A program made the translations under genes and the position numbers. From Microbacterium sp. cf046 (GTDB lineage Bacteria; Actinomycetota; Actinomycetes; Actinomycetales; Microbacteriaceae): DNA of 64,000 bases. Under the pieces are notes generated by a model that did not search any database, was not told the DNA's origin, and saw nothing but the letters and a program-made list of their open reading frames with translations. Below are positions 1-11,125 of this stretch, piece after piece. The stretch spans positions 868,001 to 932,000 of the forward strand of contig NZ_FOZJ01000002.1 in NCBI RefSeq assembly GCF_900114345.1. Reading direction: 5' to 3'. How positions within the stretch are numbered: the first letter of the stretch is position 1; each line of letters starts with the position of its first letter.

Positions 1-362
1 CGCTTCGTCCGATCCGATTCGCGAAGCTCGACGAGCACACGCCGTCCGCGTCGGTCATGGAGTGGTACGACCAGAAGGGCCAGACGATGTCGATCGACAG
101 ATGGACCGACCCGTCGAACCGCACCCTGCAGTACGTCGCGGCCTCCACTCCGGAGCGGGAGGCCTTCAACCGGATCCTCCTCATGGTGCACGGGAACGAG
201 CGACCGGTGGATGTCACGCTCCCGGCGATCGCGGGCGTCACGACGTTCGTGTCGCTGTGGTCGAGTGAGGACGAGAGCCCCAGCGAGGACCTCGAGCAGT
301 TCCACGCCGGCGACATCGTGCCGCTCGCGGGCACCTCGATGCGGCTCTTCCGAGCCGAGTAG
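1..362 (+). CDS. glgX: Glycogen debranching enzyme GlgX, C-terminal end (partial)
   Basis: Cut by the left window edge; only about the last 120 residues are visible, reading open from position 3 to a TAG stop at 360-362. The visible part matches the C-terminal beta-sandwich end of isoamylase-type GlgX/TreX proteins, with a short acidic segment before the end. These enzymes hydrolyse alpha-1,6 branches of glycogen. It lies 60 nt upstream of glgE on the same strand, which supports a glucan-metabolism role. A second, complete GlgX/TreX is at 41063-43267. The family call rests on a short fragment, so it is good but not certain. Confidence 0.75.
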   Translation, partial: LRPIRFAKLDEHTPSASVMEWYDQKGQTMSIDRWTDPSNRTLQYVAASTPEREAFNRILLMVHGNERPVDVTLPAIAGVTTFVSLWSSEDESPSEDLEQFHAGDIVPLAGTSMRLFRAE

Positions 363-422
363 CGCCCGACACGGCCGCGCCGCGCACTGTCGCCTCGGCA
401 GGGTGGGCGGTAGGTTCGAAAC

Positions 423-2503
<2,081 letters not shown>

Positions 2504-2507
<4 letters not shown>

Positions 2508-4702
2508 CCTCCCCCTCCGACGACCTGCTCGACGCCGTCGCCGCCGGCGCGCACCACGACCCGCATGCCGTTCTCGGCATGCATCTCGGGAAGGATGCCG
2601 AGGGATCCGACGAGTGGACGATCCGCGCCCGGCGCCCCCTGGCCCGCAGCGTGACCGCCGTCTTCACGGACGGCACCCGCGTTCCGCTGGAGCACGTGCG
2701 GGCGGGCATCTGGGAGGGGCAGCGCTCGGGGAACGGAGGCAAGTACGAGCTCGTCACGACCTACGAGGGCGCGCCGGACTACACTGCCGAGGATCCGTAC
2801 CGGTTCGGTCCGGCGATCGGCGAGCTCGACCTGCACCTGATCCGCGAGGGACGCCATGAGGAACTCTGGCGCGCACTGGGCGCGCACGTGCGCGAGCTCG
2901 AGGGCACCAAGGGCACGTCGTTCACCGTGTGGGCGCCGAATGCTCGCGCAGTGCGCGTCGTGGGCGGTTTCAACGACTGGGACGGCCAGTCGCACGCGAT
3001 GCGATCGATGGGCTCGAGTGGGGTCTGGGAGCTGTTCGTCCCCGACATCGGGGTGGGCACGGCGTACAAGTTCCAGCTGCTGGGCCGCAACGGCGAGTGG
3101 GTCCTGAAAGCGGATCCCATGGCGCGCTACGCGGAGGTTCCGCCCGCGACCGCGTCCGTGGTCACCGAGTCCTCGTACACCTGGTCGGATGCGGCGTGGC
3201 TCAAGGCCCGGTCCACCTCGCAGCCGGTCTCGCAGCCGATGTCGATCTACGAGGTGCACTTCGGGTCGTGGCGACCCGGCCTCTCGTACCGCGACGGCGC
3301 CGATGCGCTGATCGAGTACGTGACCGCCCAGGGATTCACGCACGTCGAGTTCCTGCCGCTCTCCGAGCACCCCTTCGGCGGGTCGTGGGGTTACCAGGTG
3401 ACCGGCTACTACGCGCCGACGAGCCGGTTCGGCACACCCGACGACCTGCGCTACCTCATCGATCGGCTGCACCAGGCCGGCATCGGCGTGATCATGGACT
3501 GGGTTCCCGGCCACTTCCCCAAGGACGCGTTCGCTCTCGCTCGCTTCGACGGAGAAGCGCTGTACGAGCACTCCGACCCGCGACGCGGCGAGCATCGCGA
3601 CTGGGGCACCTACATCTTCGACTTCGGCCGAAGCGAGGTGCGCAACTTCCTGGTCGCCAACGCGCTGTACTGGCTCGAGGAGTTCCACGTGGACGGCCTG
3701 CGCGTCGACGCCGTCGCCTCGATCCTCTACCTGGACTACTCCCGCGAAGACGGCGAATGGGTGCCGAATGTGCACGGCGGCCGGGAGAACCTCGAAGCGA
3801 TCCACTTCCTGCAGGAGGTCACGGCGACCGCATACAAGCGCTACCCGGGCATCTCGATGATCGCCGAGGAGTCCACGAGCTTCCCGGGCGTCACCGCGCC
3901 GACCGATCGGGCGGGCCTCGGCTTCGGCTTCAAGTGGAACATGGGCTGGATGAACGACTCCCTCCAGTACATCTCCCGGGACCCGATGTACCGGTCCCAC
4001 CACGAGGGCGAGCTGTCGTTCTCATTCGTGTACGCATTCAGCGAGAACTTCGTACTCCCGATCAGCCACGACGAAGTCGTCCACGGCAAGGGCAGCCTGT
4101 TCTCGCGGATGCCGGGCGATCACTGGCAGAAGCTCGCGAACATGCGCGCGTTCCTCGCGTATATGTGGGGTCACCCGGGCAAGCAGCTGCTGTTCATGGG
4201 ACAGGAGTTCGGCCAGCTCTCCGAGTGGGCCGAAGGACGAGGGCTGGACTGGTGGATCCTCGACCAACCCTCCCACGCAGAACTGCACGGGTTCGTGGCG
4301 ACCCTGAACAGGGTCTACCGCGAACAGTCTGCGCTGTGGGCGCGCGACAGCGACGGAGCAGCATTCTCGCGACTCGGAGGCCCGACCTGGAATCCCAACG
4401 TGATCGCGTTCTCGCGACGCGACTGGCACGGCAACACGGTGGTCGTCGTGTGCAACTTCTCAGGGGTCCCGGTGCACGGCTACACGCTCGACCTGCCGGA
4501 GTCCGGCGTGTGGCACGAGATCCTCAACTCGGACGCCCAGGCCTACGGCGGCTCCGGCGTCGGGAACATGGGCACGGTCCACGCGGGCGAGGACGGACGC
4601 GCCTCGATGGTGCTGCCGCCGCTGGGCGTGCTGTGGTTGAAGCACGACCCACAGGCCCATCTGCCGAAGCAGCCGATCACGGAGCGCCTGCTCCTGCCGT
4701 GA
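2504..4702 (+). CDS. glgB: 1,4-alpha-glucan branching enzyme GlgB
   Basis: 732 residues, normal for actinobacterial GlgB. It cuts alpha-1,4 chains and re-attaches them by alpha-1,6 bonds. The order is N1 domain, CBM48 (about 110-210), GH13_9 catalytic barrel and C-terminal all-beta domain. Catalytic residues are visible in GLRVDAVAS (nucleophile Asp402) and IAEES (acid/base Glu455), with the late conserved segment [13 protein letters not shown]. The ATG at 2504 is chosen because it forms an ATGA overlap with the glgE stop and is preceded by AAGGAG. Further upstream in-frame starts lie inside glgE. Confidence 0.96.
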
Positions 4703-4729
4703 CGTGGGGCTCCCGTCGGGAGGTCGAGG

Positions 4730-5665
4730 TCAGAACAGCAGCGAGGCCAGGCGTCCGCGTGCACTGATCACGCGGGGGTCGGTATCGCCGATGAGGCCGA
4801 ACAGCTCGAGCAGACGCTCACGGACAGGACCGCGCTCGTCCGACGGAAGTGCGCCGAACAGGTCGAGCAGTCGGGCGAACGCGTCGTCGACATGTCCGCC
4901 GGCCAGATCCATGTCGGCGACGGCGAACTGCGCATCCACGTCGAGGGGCGCGGCGGCCGCGGCCGCCCGCGCCTCCTGCAGATCCAGACCCTGCACGCGG
5001 TCCAGCAGCTTCACCTGGCCGAGCCCGGCGCGAGCGTCCTCGTCGCGTGGGTTCTCGGCGAGGGCCTTCTCGTATGCGGTGATCGCCCGTGCGTAGTCTC
5101 CGGCTTCGATCGCGTCGAACGCCTCCGCATGAAGAGGGGGCAGCTCCGGTTCGACCGGCTCGGCATCCGCTGTGGTCTCATCGTCTTCGGTGACCTCGAG
5201 GGTGCCAGTGACGCCGTTCTGCGCAGCCAGCTGGAGCAGCTGCGCGAAGACCTCTCGCACCTGCTGCTCGGGCACCGCGCCGGTGAACAGCGGTACTGGC
5301 TGGCCACCGACCAGCGCGACCACCATCGGGATCGACTGCGCGCGGAAGGCCTGCGAGAGCTGCGGATTGGCGTCGACGTCCACCTTCGCGAGCACGAGTC
5401 GACCACCGAGCTCGGTGACGACGCGCTCGAGGATCGGGCTCAGCTGCTTGCACGGCCCGCACCACTCCGCCCACAGATCGATGACGACCGGCACGGTGCG
5501 CGACAGCTCCAGCAGCTGGGGGAAGGTCTCGTCCGTCACGTCCATCACGAGCGACGGCGCCGACGTCGCCGCGACGGTTCCGGCGGGCGCGGGTGCCGGG
5601 CGATTGCGAAGTGCGGACAGGTCGACGGCACCGCGCAGCGCGGCACCCGGGGGCACGTCGGTCAA
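4730..5665 (-). CDS. Thioredoxin-fold/TPR co-chaperone, YbbN (CnoX) family
   Basis: 311 residues. An N-terminal Pro/Ala-rich tail leads into a thioredoxin domain (about 40-150) with the active-site motif WCGPC (Cys69 and Cys72). A C-terminal helical TPR-like region (about 190-311) is typical of YbbN/CnoX proteins, which hold chaperone clients and exchange thiols. The start is TTG at 5665, overlapping the stop of the upstream membrane protein as TTGA, with an AAAGGTGAT ribosome-binding site. It is convergent with glgB. Unlike some YbbN proteins it keeps both active-site cysteines, so redox activity is plausible. The substrate cannot be told from sequence. Confidence 0.85.
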   Translation of the reverse strand: MTDVPPGAALRGAVDLSALRNRPAPAPAGTVAATSAPSLVMDVTDETFPQLLELSRTVPVVIDLWAEWCGPCKQLSPILERVVTELGGRLVLAKVDVDANPQLSQAFRAQSIPMVVALVGGQPVPLFTGAVPEQQVREVFAQLLQLAAQNGVTGTLEVTEDDETTADAEPVEPELPPLHAEAFDAIEAGDYARAITAYEKALAENPRDEDARAGLGQVKLLDRVQGLDLQEARAAAAAAPLDVDAQFAVADMDLAGGHVDDAFARLLDLFGALPSDERGPVRERLLELFGLIGDTDPRVISARGRLASLLF

Positions 5666-7515
5666 TTGATCACCTTTGCATCGAGGATCTCAGAACCATA
5701 GCCGAGCAGACGGATCTTCTCGGTCGAGCCGAGCCCCGGGACGTAGAAGAACAGCTGATCGCTGAAGGTCGTCGTGAAGCCCGTCGCGGACTGCTCAGCG
5801 CCGGCGAGGGTCTTCACGGTCGGGTTGCCGTCGAGTTTGATCACGGCATCCGCGTTGGTCGGCTTGACCGTGTCGACCTCGTTGACGTTCACCGCGACGA
5901 TCGCGCCGCTCTCGAGGGTGGCGAGGGCCAGCGGAGGGTGCTCGCCGGGCATGGAGCTGAACGACAGGCTTCCGGTGGATGCGGCGGTCGTGTTGAACTC
6001 CGCCAGTCTGCTCTCGCGATCGGCCGCGATGCTCACGCGGAACTGGTCGCCCTCAGCCTCGAACTGGCTGTAGAACTCGCTGTCCTCGCCCTTGTTGATG
6101 ACATCGGCGTAGGCCGCTGCGAGCTGGTCGGGCGCCATCACGAGGAACGACGAGTCCGGCGGAACCTGCTGCGCTCCCACGTACACCGGTGCGAGGTCGG
6201 GCATCTGTGTAGCCGCTTCGAGGCTCGACAGGTAGGCGAGCTTGTACGGCGACCAGGCGTCCTCCTGCGTCAGCAGCATGATGCTCGCGGTCTTGTCTTC
6301 CTCGTCGTTGACCACGGCCATCACGGAGCGCGGCCAGCCGTCGTAGGCCTGCGGGAGCACGATCTCGAGCGGCTTCGTGGGAATCGCCGCGAGCGCGGCA
6401 TAGTCGGCGATCGCGCCGCGGAGCTTGTAGTTCGTCGCCCGCTCCGCCAGCACGGCGCCGTCCAGGCGGGACGCTGCCAGCGTCGGGTCCATGGCCTCAT
6501 CGGCATCGGCCGCGGTCGAGGCGATGCGGGCGATGATCCGCTCCGCCTGCGACTTCGTGACGGCCGGCGCCTGCTGCCCTTCCGGCACGATCACGGTCTC
6601 GGTCGGGCTGGGCGTCGGGGACGCCGCCATCTGCGGCCACGAGTCGGCGGAGCATCCTGCGAACATCAGGGCAGAGACGGCGATCGCGGGCACGATGGCG
6701 AACGCGCGCTTCCCGGTCGTCACGGAGCGGCGGGTCGGGGGTGTCGCGCTGATGACGCCCTTGTCGGCGCCCTCGACGGCGAGGTCGATCGGCTCGGTGA
6801 CGGGGAGGGGCAGGCCCTTGCGGCGCGGGCCGCGAGAACGACGGGCGTGACGGATGCCGAGGATGTACAGGAAGACGCCGATCGCCATCAGGATGCCGCC
6901 GAACACGATCAGCGGACCGGCCCACGGGGTCGCGCTCACGGTCGGCCACGACACGCTGACGTCGGTCGGTGCCGGCTCGGTGCCGTCGGTCGCGACGAGC
7001 ACGCTCATCTCCGCGGGAAGCTGCAGAGGCGCGATCAGAAGATCCTCCTGCTGGAACTCGTCGAGCCACAGGTCCGAACCGATCGGGCTGCGGCCGGGCG
7101 TCACCGCAGCGTCGGCAGCGGCGCCGGCGGTGGGTGTCGGCGTGGGTGTCGGTGTCGCGGTCGCATCGGCCGTCGAATCGTCATCGGCTGTCGCCGGCGC
7201 GACGGCATCCGACACGATCTCACCGTCGTCGCCGAGGGAGACCTCGTTGTAGGTCGCGTCAGCCAGCCAGGCCTTCAGGTCGGCCGTGCGTCCGTAGGCG
7301 GCGAAGATGTCGCCCTCGCCCTGTGCGCGCAGCGTCTGCGCGCCGGGCAGCCTGTTGAGCACGGCGCCGTCGATCAGCAGATACGGCGCCTCCTCGGACA
7401 CCGAGAGGTCCGACGTCTCGGACTTCGGACCCTGGAAGACGGTGCGCTGGGCGATGCCTGCACCGATCATCACGGCGGCGAGCACGAATGCCGCCACAGC
7501 CCACACGAAACGCAC
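5662..7515 (-). CDS. Large membrane-anchored protein, DUF8094-like, function unknown
   Basis: About 617 residues from the GTG at 7515, which follows a strong AGGAGAGG site and directly begins a signal-anchor helix (RFVWAVAAFVLAAVMIG). An upstream ATG at 7569 would add 18 Arg/Pro-rich residues with no comparable site. The order is helix 1, a roughly 190-residue Thr/Ala/Pro-rich extracytoplasmic region, helix 2 (about 205-230, FGGILMAIGVFLYILG), a basic cytoplasmic linker, then a third hydrophobic stretch ending in a lipobox-like FAGC (Cys288) and a roughly 330-residue C-terminal domain. Such proteins are common in Micrococcales and often mislabelled glycosyltransferase; I see no glycosyltransferase motif. 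It is coupled to the downstream thioredoxin gene. Confidence 0.7.
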   Translation of the reverse strand: MRFVWAVAAFVLAAVMIGAGIAQRTVFQGPKSETSDLSVSEEAPYLLIDGAVLNRLPGAQTLRAQGEGDIFAAYGRTADLKAWLADATYNEVSLGDDGEIVSDAVAPATADDDSTADATATPTPTPTPTAGAAADAAVTPGRSPIGSDLWLDEFQQEDLLIAPLQLPAEMSVLVATDGTEPAPTDVSVSWPTVSATPWAGPLIVFGGILMAIGVFLYILGIRHARRSRGPRRKGLPLPVTEPIDLAVEGADKGVISATPPTRRSVTTGKRAFAIVPAIAVSALMFAGCSADSWPQMAASPTPSPTETVIVPEGQQAPAVTKSQAERIIARIASTAADADEAMDPTLAASRLDGAVLAERATNYKLRGAIADYAALAAIPTKPLEIVLPQAYDGWPRSVMAVVNDEEDKTASIMLLTQEDAWSPYKLAYLSSLEAATQMPDLAPVYVGAQQVPPDSSFLVMAPDQLAAAYADVINKGEDSEFYSQFEAEGDQFRVSIAADRESRLAEFNTTAASTGSLSFSSMPGEHPPLALATLESGAIVAVNVNEVDTVKPTNADAVIKLDGNPTVKTLAGAEQSATGFTTTFSDQLFFYVPGLGSTEKIRLLGYGSEILDAKVIN

Positions 7516-7691
7516 GAAAACACCTCTCCTGGACCCGCGGGGGAACGATGCGGGCCGTCGACTCGACATTTCAGACTAGCGAAACCCACCTGAATGTCGC
7601 CCGGGAGGCGCCAATCCCGGGCCTGGGCGCGACCTGTGCATATCCTGACGTGACAACAACAAAATCCTCGCCGGGACAGTCAGGAGCCACC

Positions 7692-8741
7692 GTGAAGGTG
7701 CACAACCCATTCCGCGTCGCCCTCGTCGCGACATTGGGCGTCGGCGTGGGGCTGCTGCTGATCGGCAGCATCCAGACCCTCTCGACGATCCTCCTGTACG
7801 TCGGCACCGCGCTGTTCCTTTCGCTCGGCCTGGAACCCGTCGTGGCTTGGCTCGAGCGGCGCAAGCTGCCTCGATGGGCGGCCGTGCTGATCACGATCCT
7901 GGGCGTGCTGGCGATCTTCGCGGGCATCGTCCTGATGATCGTGCCGATCCTGGTCGATCAGATCACTCAGCTGGTCAACGAAGTCACGAAGCTCCTGAAC
8001 CGGCCGACGTTCTGGAACGACCTCGAGGACTGGATCCACGGCATCTTCCCGAATCTGGACCTCCAGGCCGTGATCGAGCAGGTGCAGACCTGGGCGCTGG
8101 AGAACGCGGGATCCATCACCGGCGGCGTCATCGGCGCCGGCGTCGCCCTCTTCAGCGGCATCGGCGGCGCGTTCATCGTCCTGATCCTCACGATCTACTT
8201 CACGGCGTCCACGCCGTCGCTCAAGAAGGCCGTCTACCAGCTGGTCCCGGCCTCCAAGCGTCCGCGGTTCATCGACCTGTCCGAGCAGGTGACCGACTCC
8301 GTCGGCTACTACGTGATCGGGCAGGTCACCCTCGGTGTGATCAACGGCGTGCTGAGCGCGATCTTCCTGACGATCATCGGAGCCCCGTTCCCTGCCGTGC
8401 TCGCCGTCATCGCGTTCTTCTTCTCGCTGATCCCCCTCGTCGGTACGCTGACGGGCTCCACGATCATCGTGCTGACGTGCCTGATCCCCGGGCTCGGTTC
8501 ACCCACCACCGCGTTGATCGCGGCGATCTACTACCTGATCTACATGCAGATCGAGGCGTACGTCATCTCGCCGCGCATCATGAATCGCGCCGTGTCGGTG
8601 CCCGGCGCCGTCGTCGTGATCGCGGCGCTGGCCGGTGGCTCGCTGCTCGGACTGCTCGGGGCCCTGATCGCGATCCCGGTCGCCGCGAGCGTCCTGATCA
8701 TCTACCGCCAGGTGGTCATCCCACGCCAGAACGAGCGGTGA
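7692..8741 (+). CDS. AI-2E family transporter (permease)
   Basis: About 349 residues with roughly eight hydrophobic segments, in the AI-2E/YdiK/TqsA permease pattern: paired N-terminal helices, a long mid-protein amphipathic region, then the conserved C-terminal block YYLIYMQIEAYVISPRIM followed by a helix-rich tail. Such proteins export small molecules or drive Na+/H+ antiport; the true substrate is unknown. The GTG at 7692 is chosen because AGGAG sits 5 nt upstream. An in-frame GTG at 7650 is the alternative. The stop abuts the convergent hydrolase stop with no spacer. Confidence 0.85.
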   Translation: MKVHNPFRVALVATLGVGVGLLLIGSIQTLSTILLYVGTALFLSLGLEPVVAWLERRKLPRWAAVLITILGVLAIFAGIVLMIVPILVDQITQLVNEVTKLLNRPTFWNDLEDWIHGIFPNLDLQAVIEQVQTWALENAGSITGGVIGAGVALFSGIGGAFIVLILTIYFTASTPSLKKAVYQLVPASKRPRFIDLSEQVTDSVGYYVIGQVTLGVINGVLSAIFLTIIGAPFPAVLAVIAFFFSLIPLVGTLTGSTIIVLTCLIPGLGSPTTALIAAIYYLIYMQIEAYVISPRIMNRAVSVPGAVVVIAALAGGSLLGLLGALIAIPVAASVLIIYRQVVIPRQNER

Positions 8742-9467
8742 TCACTCCTCGCCGAGGGGTCCGTCCCACTCGGTCGGGAGGGGCAGCGCATCCGGATTCA
8801 CCGCGGCGACGATCTCCGTCAGCACCCGGCGCGTCTGATTCTCCCCGACCCACAGGTGCTTTCCTCCTTCGACGGCGATCAGCACGGCATCCGGGACGCT
8901 CGCGAACCGTTCGGCTGCGGCATCCGGTCGGAGGTAGTCGTCGAGCTCCGGCACGATCACGATGACCTGGCGCGCATTCCCCGCCCAGGCTGCGACCTCC
9001 TCGGCCGTCGTGCGGTGCAGCGGGGGCGAGAGCAGGATCACACCCTCGACGTCGTGATCCAGGCCGTACTTGAGTGCGACCTCGGTGCCGAACGACCAGC
9101 CGACCAGCCAGGGTCGCGGCAGTCCGCGGGTGCGGATGAAGTCCATGGCAGCGGCGAGGTCGAACGACTCCGCCCGCCCGCCGTCGAACGCGCCGTCGCT
9201 CGTGCCGCGCGGCGAGGTCGTACCGCGCGTGTTGAAGCGGAGCACCGCCAGATCGGCGAGAGCCGGCAGCCGCGCGGCGGACTTCCGCAGGATGTGCGAG
9301 TCCATGAATCCGCCCGCCGTCGGCAGGGGGTGCAGGGTGACGAGCGTGGCGACCGGCTCCCGTTCCAGCGGCGTCGCGAGCTCCCCGACGAGCGTCAGCT
9401 CATCGAGCGTGCGCAGCTCGATCTCCTCGCGTCGCGCAGGAAGCAGCACCGGTCCGCGAATGTCCAT
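8742..9467 (-). CDS. Alpha/beta hydrolase, dienelactone-hydrolase/carboxylesterase-like
   Basis: 241 residues. The alpha/beta-hydrolase fold is indicated by HPLPTAGGFMDSHIL after the first core strand, an RFNTRGTTSPRG segment, the nucleophile elbow GWSFG (Ser125), a late PELDDYLRP (acid) and EGGKHLW (catalytic His). This pattern resembles short-chain CocE/NonD and YqiA-like hydrolases of unknown substrate. It starts one nucleotide after the stop of the upstream zinc-ribbon gene (TGA-C-ATG), so the two are likely co-transcribed. In-frame reading continues far upstream with no stop, but that stretch lies over other genes and is not coding. Confidence 0.8.
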   Translation of the reverse strand: MDIRGPVLLPARREEIELRTLDELTLVGELATPLEREPVATLVTLHPLPTAGGFMDSHILRKSAARLPALADLAVLRFNTRGTTSPRGTSDGAFDGGRAESFDLAAAMDFIRTRGLPRPWLVGWSFGTEVALKYGLDHDVEGVILLSPPLHRTTAEEVAAWAGNARQVIVIVPELDDYLRPDAAAERFASVPDAVLIAVEGGKHLWVGENQTRRVLTEIVAAVNPDALPLPTEWDGPLGEE

Positions 9468-9468
9468 G

Positions 9469-9753
9469 TCAGGCGATCCTCCAGCAGTGCGAGTGCCAAT
9501 GTCGTCGGGCCTCGAGGTCGGCCTTGTCGCCGAGCACCCCGTCAGCGCGCCACACGACCAGGTGCGCGGCTCCCGGCTGCACGCTTCGGCCGCAGCCGGG
9601 GCAGACGTACGCCTTCGCCGCCTGAGCCGCCGAGACCGGCTGCACGGTCCACTCGACGCCTCGGCGCACCTCGGTTCGCTTCCAGCCGGTGAGGAGGCGC
9701 TCGAATGCCTCGTCGCCGGGCTCCTCGGAGCGTCGACGGTTCGACCGCGGCAT
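9469..9753 (-). CDS. Small conserved protein with a Cys/His zinc-ribbon-like motif
   Basis: 94 residues from the ATG at 9753 (MPRSNRRRSEEP). The first part is basic. The second half has CPGCG and then a HWHSHCW cluster, the spacing expected of a small treble-clef or zinc-ribbon knuckle. Similar short proteins are conserved in Actinobacteria without an assigned role, sometimes carrying the uninformative label ATP/GTP-binding protein; I see no P-loop. It sits directly upstream of the hydrolase gene and 4 nt downstream of the transglycosylase stop, in an apparent three-gene transcription unit. Confidence 0.7.
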   Translation of the reverse strand: MPRSNRRRSEEPGDEAFERLLTGWKRTEVRRGVEWTVQPVSAAQAAKAYVCPGCGRSVQPGAAHLVVWRADGVLGDKADLEARRHWHSHCWRIA

Positions 9754-9757
9754 GGGG

Positions 9758-10465
9758 TCAGTACCAGCCGACGGACTCGGAGTGCTCCCAGGCGCCGCAG
9801 GGGCTGCCGTAGCGACCGCCGATGTAGTCGAGCCCCCACGTGATCTGCGTCGCGGGGTTGGTCTCCCAGTCGGCGCCGGCACTGGCCATCTTGTTGCCGG
9901 GCAGCGCCTGCGGGATGCCGTAGGCGCCGCTGCCGGCGTTGTAGGCGTTCACGCGCCAGCCGGACTCCCTGTTCCACAGAGCGACCAGGCAGGCGAACTG
10001 GTCGTCGCCCCACCCGCGCGCGAGGACCATCTGATAGGCGATCGCCTGAGCGGTACCCGGGTCGGGGCTCACGAACGGCGGCGCCCAGCTCGACGATGAC
10101 GACTCGGTGGCCGGCTCGGGCTCGGGAGTCGGCGTCGGCTTGGGCGTGACGTACACGGTGTAGTTGCCGCGATCGAGGGAGTCGCCGGAGACCTCAGCAT
10201 CGACGGTCTCGATGCTGAGGCTCTGCGCGTCGCCGAGGGTGCTCGAGTAGAGGGTGATCGGGACCTTCTCGACCGCGTTGGCCTCGGAGAGCGCGACCCC
10301 GGTCGGGCCGATGTAGGCGGCGACGAATCCCACCGCGGCGAATGCGGCGAACACACCGAGCACTCCGCGTCGACGTGACCACCGGGCTGTCGGAGCGGCC
10401 GCGCGGGTGATGACCGGATCTGCGCTCACCACACCCTGACGGGGGCTCCGTCGTGCGGGAATCAT
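9758..10465 (-). CDS. Exported lytic transglycosylase-like protein
   Basis: About 235 residues. A basic N-terminus is followed by one transmembrane or signal helix (about 30-55), a short beta-rich stretch, a Thr/Pro linker (TPKPTPTPEPEP) and a C-terminal lysozyme-like domain. That domain contains WNRESGW, supplying the likely catalytic Glu, and GAYGIPQ, the hallmark of Rpf/SLT-type muralytic enzymes such as those of Micrococcales. It likely cuts peptidoglycan outside the membrane. ATG at 10465 is chosen; a GTG at 10483 would add six residues. The final residues form an aromatic/Ser tail typical of this subfamily. Confidence 0.8.
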   Translation of the reverse strand: MIPARRSPRQGVVSADPVITRAAAPTARWSRRRGVLGVFAAFAAVGFVAAYIGPTGVALSEANAVEKVPITLYSSTLGDAQSLSIETVDAEVSGDSLDRGNYTVYVTPKPTPTPEPEPATESSSSSWAPPFVSPDPGTAQAIAYQMVLARGWGDDQFACLVALWNRESGWRVNAYNAGSGAYGIPQALPGNKMASAGADWETNPATQITWGLDYIGGRYGSPCGAWEHSESVGWY

Positions 10466-10561
10466 CTCGTTTCCGGAAGTCACAGTTCCACGAGTCTACC
10501 CGGGCGCGACTGCCCATGCCATCTCCGATGCCCTGTGCCCGCGACCAGATCGACGAGAGCG

Positions 10562-11125
10562 TCAGGCGACGGCGAGCATCACCTCGATGACCGCGTCCAG
10601 CACGGCATCCACCTGCGTCTCGCGGTATCCGCCGCGCTGCATCCGGAACGCGACGGCGCGAACCTGCTCGACGGTCACGGAGTCGCCCGTCTCCAGATAG
10701 CGGGCGAGCTTGTCGGCGACCAGGTCCACCTCGTCGATGCGGTATCCGTAGCGCAGGGCGCTGACCCGATCGAAGCGACGTCCCTTCGGGCGCGACAGTC
10801 GATCCAGAACCACCTGGGCGGTCTCGCGCGTCTGGCCGACCCACGCGTGCGCGCCCTCGGTGCTGACCGCAGCCTCACGCTCCCGCGCGGCGAACGCGTC
10901 CTCGATGCGGCCGAGAGCGGCGTCGACCGCCGCGATCACGTAGCCGTGGCGGACGATCGGGAACGCGACCTGGCGCACCTCTGCGGCGGTCATGGGCTCC
11001 GCGCCGGCTTCGAAGGCTTCGCGTGCGCGGTTCAGGAACGCGTCCACGGCGCGCTTCTCGTAGCCCTTCACTGCGCCCTGCGTCTCGGCGAACGTGATGG
11101 TGGGGTTCTCGGATGTCGTCATCAT
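10562..11125 (-). CDS. DivIVA-domain-containing protein
   Basis: 187 residues. It carries repeated short modules of the form F..RGY....VD..L (for example KGYEKRAVDAFL, HGYVIAAVDAAL, YGYRIDEVDLVADKL and GGYRETQVDAVLD), characteristic of Actinobacterial DivI1A/DivIVA-domain repeats, here about four copies rather than one plus a coiled coil. Such modules are linked to polar growth and cell division, but this short multi-repeat form lacks the long coiled coil of true DivIVA/Wag31. The start overlaps the cdsA stop within ATGATG (11120-11125), so expression follows cdsA. Confidence 0.75.
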   Translation of the reverse strand: MMTTSENPTITFAETQGAVKGYEKRAVDAFLNRAREAFEAGAEPMTAAEVRQVAFPIVRHGYVIAAVDAALGRIEDAFAAREREAAVSTEGAHAWVGQTRETAQVVLDRLSRPKGRRFDRVSALRYGYRIDEVDLVADKLARYLETGDSVTVEQVRAVAFRMQRGGYRETQVDAVLDAVIEVMLAVA

